Source: Serpens gallinarum (lineage in GTDB: Bacteria > Pseudomonadota > Gammaproteobacteria > Pseudomonadales > Pseudomonadaceae). From it: 64,000 nt of DNA. Each line of letters begins with the position of its first letter. Position 1 is the stretch's first letter. Location of the stretch: assembly GCF_014836765.1 (NCBI RefSeq), contig NZ_JACSQG010000003.1, positions 310,001 through 374,000 of the forward strand, read 5' to 3'. A program made the translations under genes and the position numbers. Positions 59,804 to 64,000 of this stretch are shown here, piece after piece. Below the pieces are notes generated by a model. It had not been told where the DNA came from, made no database searches, and saw only the letters and a program-made list of their open reading frames with translations.

Positions 59804-59834
59804 GGTAATCGAACGCTGTGTTCAAAAGTGCAAT
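59804..59834. promoter_or_regulatory. pobR-pobA intergenic operator-like motifs
   Basis: Within 184 bases between pobR and pobA lie GGTAATCGAAC (59804-59814), a partial palindrome GAAC-GCTGT-GTTC (59811-59823), and AAGTGCAAT (59826-59834). GGTAATCGAAC and AAGTGCAAT also occur together in the pchA upstream region at 55865-55875 and 55849-55857. The protein that binds here could be PobR, which would be expected near the middle of this gap. Confidence 0.35.
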
Positions 59835-59940
59835 GATTCAGAGGATTATTACCTTATTGTGACGGCGTATTTAGGAAAAATGCAGGGGAATTCTTCCAAC
59901 CCCAGCTGCCTCCATGAGTGAGCGGCTTTTTCGGGACTAA

Positions 59941-61131
<1,191 letters not shown>

Positions 61132-61148
61132 GCCACCTAGTGAAGCCC

Positions 61149-61185
61149 ACTCCGCCTGCCCTTCCGGCAGGCGGAGTCGTTTTTG
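61149..61185 (+). terminator. rho-independent terminator after pobA
   Basis: Twelve-base perfect stem ACTCCGCCTGCC/GGCAGGCGGAGT with a five-base loop CTTCC, followed by CGTTTTT. It begins 18 bases after the pobA stop codon. Confidence 0.93.
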
Positions 61186-61270
61186 GGGCTTGAAAATTCG
61201 CTCCAAGAACCATTGCCAAGCATCGGCTTCAGGTCGTGGGCGCTTTTCACATCCGCCCATCGGCGGCGCC

Positions 61271-61310
61271 TGGCGGACAACGAACTGCGGTTGTCCACCC
61301 TACGGCGTGC
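61271..61310. repeat. REP-like hairpin sequence between pobA and pcaQ
   Basis: The complement reads CGTAGGGTGGACAAC followed by a loop and GTTGTCC; stem GGACAAC (61275-61281) pairs with GTTGTCC (61290-61296). This GTAGGGTGG-type hairpin is a repeat type I recall as common in Pseudomonas intergenic DNA. Position between convergent genes is usual for it. Confidence 0.5.
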
Positions 61311-62255
61311 TTAATGAAAAGGCGGCGACGAGCCCAGGCGCACGCGAAACTCTTCCGCCACCTCGCGCAAGTGCTCGATGCACCACTGCGTTCCCACCGA
61401 GGGCGTATGCGTCGGGTTGCTGCAAATGCCGAGCGATCCCCCCGGGTCCTTGATACCCACTTCCAGTTCCGCCAGCTCGTCCTTTTCCAGATCCAGCAGC
61501 ACCGCGTCACGCGGCGCGACCCAGACCGCATCGCTGAGCAGCACGTAACGACGACTCAGAGCGATGGACAGCGTTTCCAGACGCTGCTGCGGCAGACTGG
61601 CGCCACATTGCACATACAGGCTTTCTGCATCACGACGGATGGTGGTATCAGCCGACGGCAGTACCACAGGGTAGTTCTCCAGCGCCTCAGCCTGCACAGG
61701 ACTGCCAAGCAGCGCATGCCCAGGACGCACCACGAGCACCAGCGGCTCGTGATAGAGGTGCTCGAACGAAAGTCCTTCGATCAACGGACTTTCCGTCATC
61801 CGCCCGACCACCAGGTCCAGCTCACCCACCCGCAGCAAGCCCAGCAGGTGAGCGCTCGGCCCGCCGACCACACTGATCCGCAAGGCCTCATGCTGTTCAT
61901 GCAGCCGACGCACCACCTCCGGCAGAAACGCGCTTTCCACGGTACTGAGCGCGCCCAGGCGCACGCTGGAGACCTCATGGGCATGGCTGCCCAGACTGCG
62001 CACACCCTCGCGCAGCGCCTGCACGCTGACACCGGCATAACGCAGGAAAGACTGCCCTGCGCGGGTCAACACCACTCCGCTCTTGCTGCGCTCGCACAGC
62101 GAGGCGCCCAAGAACTCTTCCAGTTCGCGCAGCGTTTTTGACACGGCCGGAGGGCTGATCGCCAGGACCGAGGCCGCTCGGGCAAGGCTTCCCTGGCGCG
62201 CAATCTCCAGGAAGCAGGTCAGATGGCGAAGCTTGATGCGGTTATCGAGATTCAT
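61311..62255 (-). CDS. pcaQ: LysR-family regulator PcaQ
   Basis: A 314-residue LysR regulator. The DNA-binding head (IKLRHLTCFLEIARQGSLARAASVLAISPPAVSKTLRELEEFLGASLCERS) and the effector domain with the short motif VVGGPSAHLLGLLRVGELDLVVGRMTESPLIEGL match PcaQ from beta-ketoadipate pathway clusters, where it responds to 3-carboxymuconate or gamma-carboxymuconolactone and activates pca genes. It is on the same strand as pcaD, 152 bases downstream. A PcaQ-type palindrome upstream of pcaH is the likely target. Start at 62255 lacks a ribosome site, so it may be poorly translated. Confidence 0.9.
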   Translation of the reverse strand: MNLDNRIKLRHLTCFLEIARQGSLARAASVLAISPPAVSKTLRELEEFLGASLCERSKSGVVLTRAGQSFLRYAGVSVQALREGVRSLGSHAHEVSSVRLGALSTVESAFLPEVVRRLHEQHEALRISVVGGPSAHLLGLLRVGELDLVVGRMTESPLIEGLSFEHLYHEPLVLVVRPGHALLGSPVQAEALENYPVVLPSADTTIRRDAESLYVQCGASLPQQRLETLSIALSRRYVLLSDAVWVAPRDAVLLDLEKDELAELEVGIKDPGGSLGICSNPTHTPSVGTQWCIEHLREVAEEFRVRLGSSPPFH

Positions 62256-62365
62256 GGCGAGCGCGGAGGAGGAAAAGTCGCAACCATAGGCGCTTGGTCG
62301 CTGCCACGCCAGTGCGGCCAGGTCGCCGCCTTGAGGTTTACTTGGATTGAATCCAACAGACGAAA

Positions 62366-62400
62366 CAAGGCCCCGGTGTCCTGCCGACACCGGGGCCTTG
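62366..62400 (-). terminator. hairpin terminator after pcaD
   Basis: Fifteen-base perfect stem (CAAGGCCCCGGTGTC with its complement) around a five-base loop CTGCC, ending 7 bases past the pcaD stop codon. The downstream T run on the pcaD strand is short (TTTCGTCTG), so termination may be partial and pcaQ may be read through. Confidence 0.8.
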
Positions 62401-62407
62401 TGTTCGA

Positions 62408-63196
62408 TCAGCGCTTGAGAAAATCCAGCAGCGCCTGGGTGAACCTCTCGCCCACTTCAACATTGGACAGGTGAGCGGCATGGAAATCCACCTGTTCGGC
62501 GCCGCGAATGCGCTCCTGCATGAAGCGCCCATCAGCCGGAGTGGTGACAGCGTCCTCGGTACCGCACACGATCAGGGTCTTGGCCTGGATCGCACCCAAC
62601 TGCTCACGGAAATCGCCATCGCGTACGGCAGCGCAATTGGCCGCGTAGCCCGCCGGAGAGGTGGCAACCAGCATGGACACCACGCGGTCAGCCTCTTGCG
62701 GCTCGGCGGCGGCGAACTCCGGTGTAAACCAACGGGCGATGGTGGCATCGCGCAGGTCTCGCATGGCTTGCTGACCACCGGCGTTGACGGTGTCGATGCG
62801 CGTATTCCAACCCTCGGCGTTGCCGATTTTCGCTGCGGTGTTGCACAGCACCAGGTGGGTAATACGCTCGGGGGCGTTAATACCCAGCCACTGACCGATC
62901 AGCCCGCCCATGGACAAGCCGCAGAACGCCGCCTTGTCGATCTTCAGCGCATCCAGCAGGGCCAGCACGTCGGAGCCCAGCTGCGCGATGCTGTAAGACC
63001 CTTCGGTGACCAGCGAGGCGCCATGGCCACGCGTGTCATAACGCACCACACGGAAGGACTTGGCCAGCGCGGGAATCTGCGTATCCCACATACCCAGGTT
63101 GGTACCCAGGGAGTTGGACAACACCAGGACCGGTGCCGCGTCGGGACCGTCGATGCGGTAATTCAGTTCGCCATCGGCAAGCTGTAGGGAAGGCAT
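62408..63196 (-). CDS. pcaD: 3-oxoadipate enol-lactonase
   Basis: A 262-residue alpha/beta hydrolase that opens 3-oxoadipate enol-lactone to 3-oxoadipate. The nucleophile elbow is CGLSMGGLIGQWL, the oxyanion region VLSNSLGTNLGMWD, and the catalytic His lies near AAHLSNVE. The length and the LNYRIDG start are standard. It accepts the product of PcaC. Start at 63196 has GAGGAG 6 bases upstream. It follows pcaF by 162 bases, with a REP element between them. Confidence 0.96.
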   Translation of the reverse strand: MPSLQLADGELNYRIDGPDAAPVLVLSNSLGTNLGMWDTQIPALAKSFRVVRYDTRGHGASLVTEGSYSIAQLGSDVLALLDALKIDKAAFCGLSMGGLIGQWLGINAPERITHLVLCNTAAKIGNAEGWNTRIDTVNAGGQQAMRDLRDATIARWFTPEFAAAEPQEADRVVSMLVATSPAGYAANCAAVRDGDFREQLGAIQAKTLIVCGTEDAVTTPADGRFMQERIRGAEQVDFHAAHLSNVEVGERFTQALLDFLKR

Positions 63197-63240
63197 AGGA
63201 ACTCCTCGAAAAAGATCACTGCGACGTAAAAACAGTCTGG

Positions 63241-63301
63241 GTGGGGCCGATTTCACATCGGCTTTGTGAAGCCTCTGCTGCCGACATTAAGTCGGCCCCA
63301 C
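63241..63301. repeat. inverted pair of REP-like sequences between pcaF and pcaD
   Basis: GTGGGGCCGA (63241-63250) pairs perfectly with TCGGCCCCAC (63292-63301). Each arm also has an inner hairpin, GCCGA-N7-TCGGC on the left and GCCGAC-ATTAA-GTCGGC on the right. Such doublets are typical of Pseudomonas REPIN sequences. Its place between pcaF and pcaD means it might attenuate transcription from pcaF into pcaD. Confidence 0.7.
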
Positions 63302-63358
63302 AATGGGTTTCAGTCACGCTAAGAACCTGCTTCGCAAACGCGCGAGCAGGTCCACCCA

Positions 63359-64000
63359 TCAGACGCGTTCCAGTGCCAGCGCCAGCCCCTGGCCTACACC
63401 AATGCACATGGTAGCCAGCCCCAGCTTGCCGCCGGATTTTTCCAGCTGATGCACAGCCGTCAGGACCAAGCGTGCGCCACTCATACCCAGCGGATGCCCC
63501 AAGGCAATCGCCCCGCCGTTGGGGTTGACCGCGGCCGCGTCGTCGGCCAGGCCGAGGTCACGCATGCAGGCCAGGCCCTGGGCGGCGAACGCTTCGTTCA
63601 GCTCGATCACGTCGAACTGCTCGATGGCGATGTCCAGGCGAGTCAGCAGCTTACGCACCGCCGGCACCGGGCCGTAGCCCATGATGCGCGGCGCAACACC
63701 GGCGCTGGCCATGCCCAGCACCTTGGCGCGGGGCGTCAGGCCGTATTTCTCCACGGCCTCGCGGGAGGCCAGGATCATGGCCGCCGCGCCGTCGTTGACG
63801 CCCGAGGCGTTGCCGGCGGTGACCGTCTTGTCCGGGCCATTGACCGGCTTGAGCTTGGCCAGGGCTTCGGCGGAGGTGTCCGGGCGCGGATGTTCGTCGG
63901 TGTCGACGACGGTCTCGCCTTTACGGGTCTTGATCACCACCGGGACGATTTCTTCAGCGAAAAAACCTTCTGCCTGGGCGCGACCGGCCTTTTGCTGGCT
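63359..64000 (-). CDS. pcaF: 3-oxoadipyl-CoA thiolase, C-terminal part (cut by window edge)
   Basis: The last 213 residues of a thiolase, open through the window end; the N-terminal part with the nucleophilic Cys lies outside. Present are the second catalytic motifs: [17 protein letters not shown] (His) and [19 protein letters not shown] (Cys). [23 protein letters not shown] and the ALERV ending match PcaF more than acetoacetyl-CoA thiolases. It cleaves 3-oxoadipyl-CoA to succinyl-CoA and acetyl-CoA, the last step of the pathway. It precedes pcaD on the same strand. Confidence 0.93.
   Translation of the reverse strand, partial: SQQKAGRAQAEGFFAEEIVPVVIKTRKGETVVDTDEHPRPDTSAEALAKLKPVNGPDKTVTAGNASGVNDGAAAMILASREAVEKYGLTPRAKVLGMASAGVAPRIMGYGPVPAVRKLLTRLDIAIEQFDVIELNEAFAAQGLACMRDLGLADDAAAVNPNGGAIALGHPLGMSGARLVLTAVHQLEKSGGKLGLATMCIGVGQGLALALERV

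Overview
The window reads as a Pseudomonas chromosome: GC-rich, almost fully coding, with short intergenic gaps, and it carries many Pseudomonas-type proteins (PepN, NadK, FadH, the PcpS-type phosphopantetheinyl transferase, PobA, PcaB/C/D/F/G/H/Q). No rRNA, tRNA, CRISPR array, insertion sequence or prophage gene was recognised. The species is not determinable from what I can see.

Layout. 1-5.0 kb: the tail of a LysR regulator, a DUF808 membrane protein, a small secreted IrmA-like protein, and a MacB-type tripartite export operon (ATPase, permease, HlyD adaptor). 5.2-7.8 kb: a probable ECF42-type sigma factor followed by a DGPF/YCII protein, a SnoaL-like protein and a VOC/PhnB-like protein. 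8.1-15.5 kb: an MMPL/RND transporter with its Ycf48-like partner, a thioesterase, an MFS transporter, and a chemoreceptor whose periplasmic domain has a c-type haem motif. 15.7-31.9 kb: housekeeping and conserved genes (pepN, DUF2797, yeaC, rhomboid, phosphoesterase, nadK, DUF1853, a PLP enzyme, a coiled-coil protein, fadH, a cysteine-free nitrilase-like protein, an AraC regulator, pcpS, a PEP-mutase-family lyase). 32.1-38.3 kb: an HU protein, an AraC regulator divergent from an FAD dehydrogenase and a TPP enzyme, and an LpxR-like outer-membrane protein.

38.4-46.8 kb: a sugar-phosphate operon (zwf, HAD phosphatase, pgi, pgm, tkt) convergent with gnd. Together they interconvert glucose-1-P, glucose-6-P and fructose-6-P and feed the pentose phosphate pathway.

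47.0-64.0 kb: an aromatic catabolic cluster. p-Cresol is oxidised in the periplasm by the flavocytochrome PchF/PchC to 4-hydroxybenzaldehyde. PchA oxidises that to 4-hydroxybenzoate, PobA makes protocatechuate, PcaHG cleaves the ring, and PcaB, PcaC, PcaD and PcaF carry the product along the beta-ketoadipate pathway. Control comes from a DmpR/MopR-class sigma54 activator divergent from pchACXF, a PobR-like AraC protein divergent from pobA, and PcaQ. A perfect PcaQ-type palindrome lies upstream of pcaH.

The most unusual item is a ZapE/AFG1-family ATPase gene inside the pca operon. It overlaps pcaG on one side and pcaB on the other. PchX, a Tat-signal protein of unknown function coupled on both sides in the pch operon, and the haem-motif chemoreceptor also deserve attention.
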